From assembly GCA_904501675.1 (NCBI GenBank), contig CAJGCL010000049.1, positions 1-14,064 of the forward strand: a stretch of DNA of 14,064 nucleotides. Reading direction: 5' to 3'. Made by a program: the position numbers and the translations under genes. The notes under the pieces are model-generated. The model was not told the DNA's origin and ran no database searches. It saw only the letters and a list, made by a program, of their open reading frames with translations. Positions 7,502-13,901 of the stretch are shown here, in pieces. How positions within the stretch are numbered: the stretch's first letter is position 1; every line of letters begins with the position of its first letter. Source of the stretch: Clostridiaceae bacterium (GTDB lineage Bacteria > Bacillota > Clostridia > Oscillospirales > Acutalibacteraceae).

Positions 7502-9418
7502 ATGGATAAGAAAAGTGATTTTAAGCCATACGTTCCTGCAAGTAAAATCACTCCTGAATTAACTGTTGCATCAGTTATAATGGGTGTGCTTCTTGCGGTT
7601 GTGTTTGGTGCAGCGAATGCTTACCTCGGTCTTCGCGTTGGTATGACTGTTTCCGCATCTATTCCTGCGGCAGTTATTGCAATGGGCGTGTTCCGTATTA
7701 TTTTGCGTCGAAGCTCAGTGCTTGAAAGTAACATTGTTCAGACAACAGGCTCTGCCGGTGAATCTCTTGCGGCAGGTGCTATTTTCACTCTTCCGGCTCT
7801 TTTCCTTTGGGCTGCAGAAGGTAAAATGGATAAGCCTGATATACTTGAGCTTACAAGCATTGCTTTGGTTGGCGGTCTTTTAGGTGTTTTCTTTATGATT
7901 CCTTTAAGAAATGCCCTTATTGTTAAAGAGCATGGCGTGCTTCCTTACCCTGAAGGAACTGCTTGTGCAGAAGTTCTTCTTGCAGGTGAAACCGGTGGTG
8001 CAAACGCATCAAAGGTTTTTGCAGGTATGGGCTTTGCAGCACTTTTCAAATTCATTATTGATGGCTTGAAGCTTGTTGCAGGCGAAATCTCTTTGAAGTT
8101 CAAAGGCTTTTCAGGTGAAATCGGTACTCAGATTTATCCCGCAGTAATGAGCGTTGGCTTTATTTGTGGTCCTCGTATTGCATCATATATGTTTGCCGGC
8201 GGTGTTCTCAGCTGGATGGTAATTATTCCTCTTATTGCACTTTTCGGCGCAAACATTACTCTTTACCCGGGCACAGAGCCAATCAGCGAGCTTTTCGCAG
8301 CAGGTGGCGCAAGTGCTATCTGGAGCACATATATCCGTTATATCGGTGCAGGTGCTCTCGCAGCAGGCGGTATTATAAGCCTTGTTAAATCACTTCCTCT
8401 TATTGTTAAAACCTTTGGTGGCGCAATGAAGAGCGTTAAAGGTAGTGCTGCTGCTTCAACAGAGAGAACAGCTCAGGATATTAATATGAAGATTGTAATT
8501 ATTGCAATCATTGTTCTTACACTTGTTGTATGGCTTCTTCCTGCAATTCCTGTTTCACTTCTTGGTGCTGCTATAATTGTTGTTTTTGGCTTCTTCTTTG
8601 CAACCGTTTCTTCAAGAATGGTTGGCCTTGTTGGTAGCAGTAACAACCCTGTTTCAGGTATGGCAATTGCAACGCTTCTTATTGCAACCCTTATATTGAA
8701 ATTCACCGGTGCTACAGGTGCCGCAGGTATGGCAAGCGCCATTGCAATTGGTTCAATTATCTGTATAGTTGCAGCAATCGCCGGAGATTCATCACAAGAC
8801 CTTAAAACAGGCTATATTTTAGGAGCTACACCCAAGAAACAGCAGTATGGTGAAATTATCGGTGTTGTAGCATCAGCTCTTGCTATTGGCGGAACACTTT
8901 ATCTTCTTGATAGTGCTTGGGGCTTTGGTTCAGACGAGCTTGGCGCTCCTCAGGCAACTCTTATGAAGCTTATTATTGAGGGCGTAATGGGTGGTAACCT
9001 TCCATGGAACCTTGTTATTGTTGGTGTATGCATTGCAGTTGTTGTTGAAATTATCGGTATACCTGTTCTTCCTTTTGCAATCGGTATTTACCTTCCTGTT
9101 CAGCTTAATGCATGCGTTATGATCGGTGGTCTTCTTCGTCTTGCATTTGAGAAAATGAAGGCTTCTCAGGAAAAGAAGGATGAAGCAGTTAACAATGGTA
9201 TTCTCTTCTGCTCAGGTATGATAGCAGGTGAGGGTGTTGTTGGTATCGTGCTCGCGCTTCTTGCAATTTTCGGCGTTGACAAGATGATCGACCTTTCAGC
9301 AAAATTAGGCCTTTCCTCAACATTTATGAACGTAGGCGGAATTGTTCTTCTTGCAGTAATTATTCTTACCTTCCTTAAATTCACTCTTTTTTCAAAGAAA
9401 AAGACATCAGGTAAATAA
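7502..9418 (+). CDS. OPT-family oligopeptide transporter
   Basis: A 638-residue, very hydrophobic integral membrane protein with more than a dozen candidate membrane segments. Family marks include the first membrane region with YLGLRVGMTVSASIP, an early TTGSAGES motif, SSNNPVSGMA in the middle and GDSSQDLKTGYILGATPKKQQ-type sequence after it, all typical of prokaryotic OPT proteins. OPT carriers are secondary transporters for small peptides or related compounds; the actual substrate here is unknown. The frame is open to an ATG at 7460, but that codon has no ribosome binding site and would start about 10 nt after the predicted transcription start. ATG at 7502 has GGAG 5 nt upstream and begins MDKKSDFKPY, as expected for the family. 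Neighbours are a dipeptidase upstream and a PqqD-like gene 2 nt downstream. Confidence 0.93.
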   Translation: MDKKSDFKPYVPASKITPELTVASVIMGVLLAVVFGAANAYLGLRVGMTVSASIPAAVIAMGVFRIILRRSSVLESNIVQTTGSAGESLAAGAIFTLPALFLWAAEGKMDKPDILELTSIALVGGLLGVFFMIPLRNALIVKEHGVLPYPEGTACAEVLLAGETGGANASKVFAGMGFAALFKFIIDGLKLVAGEISLKFKGFSGEIGTQIYPAVMSVGFICGPRIASYMFAGGVLSWMVIIPLIALFGANITLYPGTEPISELFAAGGASAIWSTYIRYIGAGALAAGGIISLVKSLPLIVKTFGGAMKSVKGSAAASTERTAQDINMKIVIIAIIVLTLVVWLLPAIPVSLLGAAIIVVFGFFFATVSSRMVGLVGSSNNPVSGMAIATLLIATLILKFTGATGAAGMASAIAIGSIICIVAAIAGDSSQDLKTGYILGATPKKQQYGEIIGVVASALAIGGTLYLLDSAWGFGSDELGAPQATLMKLIIEGVMGGNLPWNLVIVGVCIAVVVEIIGIPVLPFAIGIYLPVQLNACVMIGGLLRLAFEKMKASQEKKDEAVNNGILFCSGMIAGEGVVGIVLALLAIFGVDKMIDLSAKLGLSSTFMNVGGIVLLAVIILTFLKFTLFSKKKTSGK

Positions 9419-9420
9419 GG

Positions 9421-9762
9421 ATGAGAAAAGAAAAGCAAGAAAACTATCTTGATAAAAAGCCTGTAAGAGCAGATATTCAGTGGGATGTCGATGAAAACGG
9501 CAACATTACCTTGCACGTTGAAAATAAGGGTGCTATGAATAAAATTGCTCAGGCTGTTTTTAAAAAGCCTAAAATCAGTTACATCCACCTTGACGAAATG
9601 GGCAACTTCATATGGCCGCTTCTCGACGGTGAAAAGGATATAACAGAAATCGGCAAAGCTGTAAAGGAGCATTTCGGTGATAAAGCCGAGCCTCTTTATG
9701 AAAGGCTTGCAAAATATATACAAACGCTTGAAAGCTATAGGTTTGTAGAATTTAAAGAATAA
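9421..9762 (+). CDS. PqqD-like small protein
   Basis: A 113-residue soluble protein. Residues about 54-111 match the PqqD pattern: HLDEMGNFIWPLLDG (56-70), then an acidic/charged helix DITEIGKAVKEHFG (73-86) and a second helix ending in SYRFVEF. The N-terminal ~50 residues are charged and contain an N-I-T-L-H-V strand. PqqD domains (RRE fold) bind leader peptides for radical SAM and other peptide-modifying enzymes. No such enzyme or precursor peptide is in this window. The start is 2 nt after the transporter stop with only a weak AGG site, so translation is probably coupled to the transporter. That linkage suggests a role with transporter or imported peptide, which is inference. The fold call is by motif only. 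Confidence 0.72.
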   Translation: MRKEKQENYLDKKPVRADIQWDVDENGNITLHVENKGAMNKIAQAVFKKPKISYIHLDEMGNFIWPLLDGEKDITEIGKAVKEHFGDKAEPLYERLAKYIQTLESYRFVEFKE

Positions 9763-9766
9763 AATA

Positions 9767-9798
9767 ACCGCAGGATGTTCTGTTGAGCATTCTGCGGT
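9767..9798. terminator. Bidirectional intrinsic terminator
   Basis: An 11-bp stem (9767-9777 with 9788-9798, one G-T pair) and a 10-nt loop are followed by TATTTCTTTTATTT on the plus strand. The minus strand tail is also T-rich. It lies 4 nt after the PqqD-like stop and 7 nt after the GH78-like stop, so it serves both convergent genes. Confidence 0.85.
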
Positions 9799-9805
9799 AT
9801 TTCTT

Positions 9806-11926
9806 TTATTTAATTATTACTTCCATCTCTTTTGGGTAAGTTATAACAGGCTCTTTGCCATTTTTTAATTCACAAATAACTTTTCCGTATGGTGTTAAAA
9901 GCTCTGCTTTAGCAGATTTTAAACCAAGCAACGATGGGGAGAGAGTAAGTTTTTTCATACCTGACTCGTATATTTCAAGACCCATTAAAGCCTTTGGTAA
10001 AGAGTAGAGAGGTGTTCCGCCCCAGGCGTGGCTATGGTCAAAGGAATATGTTGGCTCAGGTGCTATAAAACCTTCTACCAAGCCCTTTGAACATTCTTTT
10101 ACAGGCTTTTTCCAACGATTGATGATTTCAAGAGTGTATTTATCTCTTAAACCCAGTCTGTATACTGCCTCAAGCAGATAGTGTAGGAAATATGGTTGGC
10201 AATCGCTCTCAATTTCGTCTGCCATCACCTTGCGTATAAGCTCTTTTGCAGTTTCGTCATCGCAAACCCCGAAATATGCGGCAAGTACATTAGCGTGCTT
10301 CAGATAATATCTCTTATCAGTGTTTGCAGGCATCCATTTCCATGTTGGCGATGCTTCTTCTGGGGTGTTAAGTCCCATAAAATATATACCTTTTTCTTTA
10401 TCAAAAAGATTGTTGTTTATAGCTTCCTGTACGCTTTTTTGTTTTAATGCGCAACGGAATGCATCTTCGCTTTGATTCAATATATTAAATATCTTTTCTG
10501 CAAAGCCTAACGCTCCGAAATAATACATGTTAAGACAAGTCTGTCCCAACGCTTTAGGCGGATGGTGCATTGATATTTCGTCAATAAATATCCAGTCTAT
10601 AAACATATAGTCTGGCGGAGTTTCTATAAGACCGCTTTCACCAATGTAGGTTTCAAATCGCTTTAAAAGAAGCTCTAAGCCTTTTTTACAGTCTTCAAGA
10701 AGATTTATATTACCTGTTGCCATATATGTGTCATAGAGCATTCTGACCCATATAAGGCTGTATGTTGTGTGGAACATTCTGCCGTTTTCTCGTTCAAGCA
10801 TTCTTGCAGTACGCATAAGGTCAAATTCCGCAAGGCGCATATCACCAAACGAAAATAAAGTCATAAGGCTTTCAATGTAGTAATCGCCTGTGCAAGCCAT
10901 AGGCTCGCAGTGGCGCGGACTATCAAGGTGGTGAGTCTGACGGCAGATTTTAAGGGTGTGCTTGCAGGTATTGAGAACTAAATTCAGTTCTTCATCACTT
11001 GTTATATTTTCGCATTCATCGTAAACAGGGTAGTGGGTTTCTATAAAAGAAACAGTAAGAGTTGCATTTTTATCAGAATTATTTGTTGCACATATTGTAA
11101 TATTTCCTGCGCTATGCATATAAAATCCTCTGTAATCGCAGGTGTTATTTAAAATGATATCTTCTGTTGGGCCATCTTCACTTAACTCTTTGCAGGTAGC
11201 TTCAATATGTATTTCGCCTTGCGCCTCGGAGTTAATGTGTAAAAATCCTGCCCAAATTTTATCAAGAGTAAGCAAAAGGGTCTTTTCTTCACCGGGTTTC
11301 AGGAGGATTTTACTATTATCGTAGAATAATTCATTTTCTTCTCTTACAGGTATAGGTGCAGTTTTTGTATTCCATATGTTTTCAATACTTTCAGCACTTG
11401 AATATTCATCAGGAGCAATGCTTCCGTCAAAAGAGGTTACAGATGTATACGCTCCGTTTTTCCTTGCAAGCCAGCTTTCATCTGTATGAATTTCTTCTTG
11501 TGCGCCGTCCTCGAAAGTAAGTATAGCAGAAAGCATAAATCCGCCATGACCTTTTGAATACTCACACACTTGTGAAGGTAATGCTTTAATGCGGGCGAAA
11601 AACTGAAGACAAGCGGAGTCGGGTTCAATAACCATCGTAGATGCATAGAAATTATCGCGACATGTTTCATTGCCAATAAAATCACCGCCTACGCAAGCAG
11701 GGCCGGTGGCAATAAATTTATCGTTACAGTATAATTGAAAAATGCAATCACCGCTGAAGCGCAAAGAAGCAGAAACAACCTTTGAAGAGAATTCGTAATT
11801 CCCCAAAAATTCTGCGACAATAAATTCACTTTTTTTATCACCATTATCAAGCGAGCTATAAATGTTGTGGGGCTCATTTCCATATTTATCTGATGGGAGC
11901 CATATCCAATTCTCTGTATGTTCCAT
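9806..11926 (-). CDS. GH78-like alpha-L-rhamnosidase family protein
   Basis: A 706-residue protein with no signal peptide or membrane segment, so probably cytoplasmic. The first ~300 residues look like beta-sandwich modules, beginning NWIWLP as many GH78 proteins do. An (alpha/alpha)6-barrel follows, and a short beta domain closes the protein. The GH78 acidic motif is recognisable but unusual: Asp335, Glu341 and Asp348 in the segment DSPRHCEPMACTGD. Glu618 in GLVEGF, followed by SFDHSHAWGG (His631, His633), fits the C-terminal catalytic region. GH78 enzymes remove terminal alpha-L-rhamnose from glycosides and polysaccharides; this branch may have another substrate. The ATG at 11926 has AGGTG (11933-11937 on the plus strand) 5-6 nt upstream, overlapping the stop of the cysteine-rich gene, so the two are co-transcribed and coupled. 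Confidence 0.82.
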   Translation of the reverse strand: MEHTENWIWLPSDKYGNEPHNIYSSLDNGDKKSEFIVAEFLGNYEFSSKVVSASLRFSGDCIFQLYCNDKFIATGPACVGGDFIGNETCRDNFYASTMVIEPDSACLQFFARIKALPSQVCEYSKGHGGFMLSAILTFEDGAQEEIHTDESWLARKNGAYTSVTSFDGSIAPDEYSSAESIENIWNTKTAPIPVREENELFYDNSKILLKPGEEKTLLLTLDKIWAGFLHINSEAQGEIHIEATCKELSEDGPTEDIILNNTCDYRGFYMHSAGNITICATNNSDKNATLTVSFIETHYPVYDECENITSDEELNLVLNTCKHTLKICRQTHHLDSPRHCEPMACTGDYYIESLMTLFSFGDMRLAEFDLMRTARMLERENGRMFHTTYSLIWVRMLYDTYMATGNINLLEDCKKGLELLLKRFETYIGESGLIETPPDYMFIDWIFIDEISMHHPPKALGQTCLNMYYFGALGFAEKIFNILNQSEDAFRCALKQKSVQEAINNNLFDKEKGIYFMGLNTPEEASPTWKWMPANTDKRYYLKHANVLAAYFGVCDDETAKELIRKVMADEIESDCQPYFLHYLLEAVYRLGLRDKYTLEIINRWKKPVKECSKGLVEGFIAPEPTYSFDHSHAWGGTPLYSLPKALMGLEIYESGMKKLTLSPSLLGLKSAKAELLTPYGKVICELKNGKEPVITYPKEMEVIIK

Positions 11927-11934
11927 AAAAGCAC

Positions 11935-12384
11935 CTACTTTAAATTTAAATGGTATAAATAATCATTGTAAGTATAATAATTCTCGCTTTGTGGTTGGTA
12001 ATTATCGCAGGTGTTTGTACAATGCTTTGTACGCTTTGTCATCTCGCTACCGTCGGAATCTTTGTCAAATATATTGCACATATCCTCTTTTGACCGGATA
12101 ACTAAATCCTTAGTACAAAATAGTTCTCCTGGAGCATTGCCGTAGGGACACATATTGCCATGTCGACAGGTCATACAGCATTTTAGTATCACATTTTTGG
12201 GAAGTTGTTTTTGCAAATTTGCAAAGGCATCCACCCATAAGTAATCTTTACCTTGATTTGAAATTTCTTCACCATTAAATGACAGACTCAATTTCACAGA
12301 AGATAATTTCTCATCATAAAAAATAGCTATTGTTGTGTTGATTATTTCATTTGGCGTTATCAATGAGATGTTGTATGTTTTCAA
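11935..12384 (-). CDS. Eight-cysteine small protein of unknown function
   Basis: I do not recognise this family. It is a 149-residue soluble protein with an N-terminal ~65 residues predicted as beta-strand and helix. A cysteine cluster follows at 69, 70, 73, 79 and 90, with further cysteines at 103, 122 and 126, arranged as CCxxC-x5-C and CxxxC. A PYGN motif lies between the fourth and fifth cysteines. Such spacing suggests binding of zinc or an iron-sulfur cluster rather than disulfides, since no signal peptide is seen. The frame opens at GTG 12393, but that GTG is part of the AGAGGTG ribosome binding site; TTG at 12384 is 6 nt downstream of it and fits the predicted transcript start better. 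The stop lies 8 nt before the GH78-like gene, indicating one operon. Confidence 0.7.
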   Translation of the reverse strand: MKTYNISLITPNEIINTTIAIFYDEKLSSVKLSLSFNGEEISNQGKDYLWVDAFANLQKQLPKNVILKCCMTCRHGNMCPYGNAPGELFCTKDLVIRSKEDMCNIFDKDSDGSEMTKRTKHCTNTCDNYQPQSENYYTYNDYLYHLNLK

Positions 12385-12399
12385 AAGTTTCACCTCTTG
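12382..12399 (-). promoter_or_regulatory. Ribosome binding site that selects a TTG start
   Basis: Minus strand reads AAGAGGTG, six bases, then TTG-AAA-ACA. The alternative GTG start would use bases of this same Shine-Dalgarno sequence and leave a leader of only about 5 nt, so TTG at 12384 is the more consistent start codon. Confidence 0.55.
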
Positions 12400-12404
12400 T
12401 CGCT

Positions 12405-12433
12405 ATTTTACCATTACAAAGTAAAAAACGCAA
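12405..12433 (-). promoter_or_regulatory. Promoter of the cysteine-rich / GH78-like operon
   Basis: Minus strand TTGCGT (12428-12433) and TAAAAT (12405-12410) are 17 nt apart, with TG one base before the -10. The -35 box overlaps the edge of the hairpin at 12430-12446. Confidence 0.6.
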
Positions 12434-12446
12434 GGCAAAGCCTTGC
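12430..12446. repeat. Short perfect hairpin
   Basis: GCAAGGC, loop AAA, GCCTTGC: a 7-bp perfect inverted repeat just upstream of the cysteine-rich gene promoter and overlapping its -35 box. There is no T-tail in either direction, so it is not a simple terminator. Confidence 0.6.
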
Positions 12447-12453
12447 AGAGAAT

Positions 12454-12474
12454 AGTGAAAAGTGAAGAGTGAAG
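12454..12474. repeat. Tandem heptamer, three units
   Basis: AGTGAAA, AGTGAAG, AGTGAAG in direct succession, followed by a partial AAGT. It is part of the gene-free 12394-12687 stretch, which otherwise consists of the hairpins and the structured repeat listed here. Confidence 0.6.
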
Positions 12475-12480
12475 AAGTAA

Positions 12481-12516
12481 AAAAATTCCCAAACTTTACG
12501 ACTTGGGGATTTTTTA
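12481..12516 (+). terminator. Orphan terminator-like hairpin on the plus strand
   Basis: An 8-bp stem (12485-12492 with 12503-12510, one U-G wobble) and a 10-nt loop are followed by TTTTTATT. It works better on the plus strand, where the wobble pairs, than on the minus strand, where it becomes a C-A mismatch. No plus-strand gene ends here. Its 3' arm can instead pair with the end of the adjacent repeat (12602-12612). Confidence 0.45.
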
Positions 12517-12629
12517 TTGCGGAGAGGGGATTTGATGGGCTCTGCCCATCATTCGCTACGCGAACACCCGATTATGTTCGCCTTCGGCGAGGGTCGGTTC
12601 AAATCCCCAAGTTTCAACATAACAAAAAA
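12517..12629. repeat. Structured interspersed repeat, copy 1
   Basis: A 113-bp element whose sequence recurs in the same orientation at 13936-14057. Outer arms GGGGATTTGA (12526-12535) and TCAAATCCCC (12599-12608) are perfect complements. Inside are hairpins 12534-12540/12544-12550 (7 bp, loop TCT), 12552-12556/12560-12564, 12561-12566/12575-12580 and 12578-12582/12586-12590 (loop TTC), the last three mutually overlapping and so alternatives. The plus-strand translation is a 63-residue frame with no protein character. It encodes no transposase, so it is a passive or RNA-level element. Confidence 0.85.
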
Positions 12630-12659
12630 TGAAGGATACCCAAAAGGGTATCCTTCATT
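12624..12659 (-). terminator. Terminator of the HTH-membrane protein gene
   Basis: A perfect 14-bp stem (12628-12641 with 12646-12659, loop of four) is followed on the minus strand by six T residues (12624-12629 region). It lies 28 nt after the stop codon of the leftward HTH gene. Its T-tail coincides with the 3' edge of repeat copy 1. Confidence 0.9.
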
Positions 12660-12674
12660 ATTGGCGAGTTGCGC

Positions 12675-12691
12675 CGATTTAGATATCCTAA
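12675..12691. repeat. Left inverted repeat flanking the HTH gene
   Basis: CGATTTAGATATCCTAA is the inverted counterpart, with a 2-nt indel, of TTAGGATATCTATCG at 13827-13841. The uninterrupted match is 11 bp. It includes the stop codon of the HTH gene. The 9-mer TGCGCCGAT just before it (12670-12678) recurs at 13903-13911. Confidence 0.4.
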
Positions 12692-13689
12692 AAAATAAAC
12701 ACAAATGATCCGTACACACATAGAAAAAATGTCATTATAAACCCGACTATTATATTTTTCTTGTACTTGTATCCCTTTGATTTTAAAACATAGCCTAAAA
12801 CAATTGATGCAATAGGAATGGGCGTCATCAAAAAGAATGCCCACATATTTTCTGTAAAAAGTCCGTTTGCCTCAGACATCGCCCCAACTAAAGCAAGCGC
12901 TCCTAAAATTGATAACAACGAAGCTACGAATAGTAAAAACGATGTAGTCCTCCATTTGTTTGGTATTGGGGTATCTACTGTCTTAGCAGGATTTTTATAC
13001 ATATATGAATAAAATGCGGAGTTTTCTTTTAAATCACTTTTTCGTATAATGAACGACTGTCCGCCGAATTGTAAGAAAAGCCATTTACCGAACTGTTGAA
13101 TTTGTTCAATATCTGTAAAGAAACATTTTGATTCTCGAATTCTTTCGTTTTCACGATATATATTGACACTTATATAATTGTCAAAAACTTTGTATTCATA
13201 AATAGATTTGCAAATTCTTTCTGTGCTGTTTTTCCAGGCCTTGCTATAAGCTCGAATCCCCTTAATATGTGAAATGACACCGATTAGAAACATACCTAAA
13301 ACAAAGCCAATCATAATGTCCGGCGCAGATGATCCGATAAAAAATACAATCATCAAAACACAAAGTACGGTGAAAATTATAAGCCTTTTGTAAATACTTC
13401 TTCTTTGTAAACGATATATTTGATTTAATTCTTCTTTTGAAAAAGTAAACTGATACGATTCATTCGGTAAAATTTCATCGTTTTGCTCTATATTCTCAAA
13501 GCCTAATATTTCATCAACCGAAACACCGAATATTTCTCTTAATCTTATTAAGTTATCAATTGTAGGTATAGTTTGGTCTTTTTCCCAAAGACTGATAGTT
13601 TGTCTGCTTACAAGCAACTTTTGACCTAGTTCTTCCTGGGACATTTCAAGTTGTTTTCTATACATTTGTATTCTTTCGCCAACCGTCAT
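12688..13689 (-). CDS. Xre-type HTH protein with five predicted membrane segments
   Basis: A 333-residue protein. Residues 4-62 are a Cro/C1-type helix-turn-helix (RKQLEMSQEELGQKL, then SRQTISLWEKDQTIPTIDNL). The rest is membrane-linked: hydrophobic segments near 103-119 and 125-142, a soluble middle domain (about 145-235) resembling the YcxB-like pattern with FFTDIEQIQQFGKWLFLQF, then segments near 250-271, 283-302 and 313-333. This suggests a DNA-binding domain tethered to the membrane, perhaps sensing an envelope condition; no signal or target gene is known. The ATG at 13689 has AAAGGAGG (13698-13706 on the plus strand) 8 nt upstream. It stands alone between two copies of a repeat, is AT-rich, and ends at a strong terminator. 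A role as an autoregulator is inferred from dyads upstream. Confidence 0.85.
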   Translation of the reverse strand: MTVGERIQMYRKQLEMSQEELGQKLLVSRQTISLWEKDQTIPTIDNLIRLREIFGVSVDEILGFENIEQNDEILPNESYQFTFSKEELNQIYRLQRRSIYKRLIIFTVLCVLMIVFFIGSSAPDIMIGFVLGMFLIGVISHIKGIRAYSKAWKNSTERICKSIYEYKVFDNYISVNIYRENERIRESKCFFTDIEQIQQFGKWLFLQFGGQSFIIRKSDLKENSAFYSYMYKNPAKTVDTPIPNKWRTTSFLLFVASLLSILGALALVGAMSEANGLFTENMWAFFLMTPIPIASIVLGYVLKSKGYKYKKNIIVGFIMTFFLCVYGSFVFIF

Positions 13690-13716
13690 AAAAGTCGCCT
13701 CCTTTTGTATGATTTG

Positions 13717-13725
13717 ATTATAACA
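13717..13725 (-). promoter_or_regulatory. Extended -10 promoter of the HTH-membrane protein gene
   Basis: Minus strand TGTTATAAT gives a perfect TATAAT (13717-13722) with extended TG. At a 17-nt spacing the -35 position is only TTTATT, so the extended -10 or an activator would have to compensate. The predicted leader is about 20 nt. Confidence 0.6.
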
Positions 13726-13731
13726 GAGAGT

Positions 13732-13783
13732 CTTGCAAAAATAAAGAATATATCACTTGATTTTGTCAAGTAGCACTTGCAAA
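13732..13783. promoter_or_regulatory. Candidate operator region upstream of the HTH gene
   Basis: A perfect dyad ACTTGA-N5-TCAAGT (13755-13760, 13766-13771) lies between two direct copies of CTTGCAAA (13732-13739 and 13776-13783) spaced 44 bp, about four helical turns. Xre-type proteins commonly bind short dyads near their own promoters, so autoregulation is plausible but unproven. Confidence 0.4.
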
Positions 13784-13826
13784 GCCGCTTTTTTAGTTCA
13801 AGTCCTCCCCGAAAGCCATTTTGGGC

Positions 13827-13841
13827 TTAGGATATCTATCG
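13827..13841. repeat. Right inverted repeat flanking the HTH gene
   Basis: TTAGGATATCTATCG, inverted partner of 12675-12691. The gene-free stretch 13690-14064 contains, in order: the HTH promoter and dyads, a weak AAGCC/GGCTT hairpin near 13813-13828, this repeat, the hairpin at 13869-13901 and repeat copy 2. No coding region is supported there. Confidence 0.4.
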
Positions 13842-13868
13842 AGTTTCACTTCAAAAAAATGAGATAAA

Positions 13869-13901
13869 AAAATCCAGTAACCGTTGTGGTTACTGGATTT
13901 T
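13869..13901 (-). terminator. Strong hairpin with T-rich tail on the minus strand
   Basis: A perfect 14-bp stem (13869-13882 with 13888-13901) with loop GTTGT. On the minus strand it runs into TTTATCTC, giving a modest tail. It could end a leftward transcript entering from beyond the right edge of the window, insulating the HTH gene. Confidence 0.6.

Noticed and set aside
9166..9723. Minus-strand frame of 185 codons
   Set aside because: It lies antisense across the end of the transporter and the PqqD-like gene, both of which have clear family motifs and ribosome sites.
12517..12708. Plus-strand open frame of 63 codons across repeat copy 1
   Set aside because: It reads through the palindromic repeat and the HTH-gene terminator, has no ribosome site of note, and its sequence is dictated by the hairpins.
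13790..13825. Possible tRNA 3' remnant (AGTTCAAGTCCTCCCCG)
   Set aside because: It contains a T-loop-like word, but no matching T-stem, anticodon arm or acceptor partner could be found on either side.
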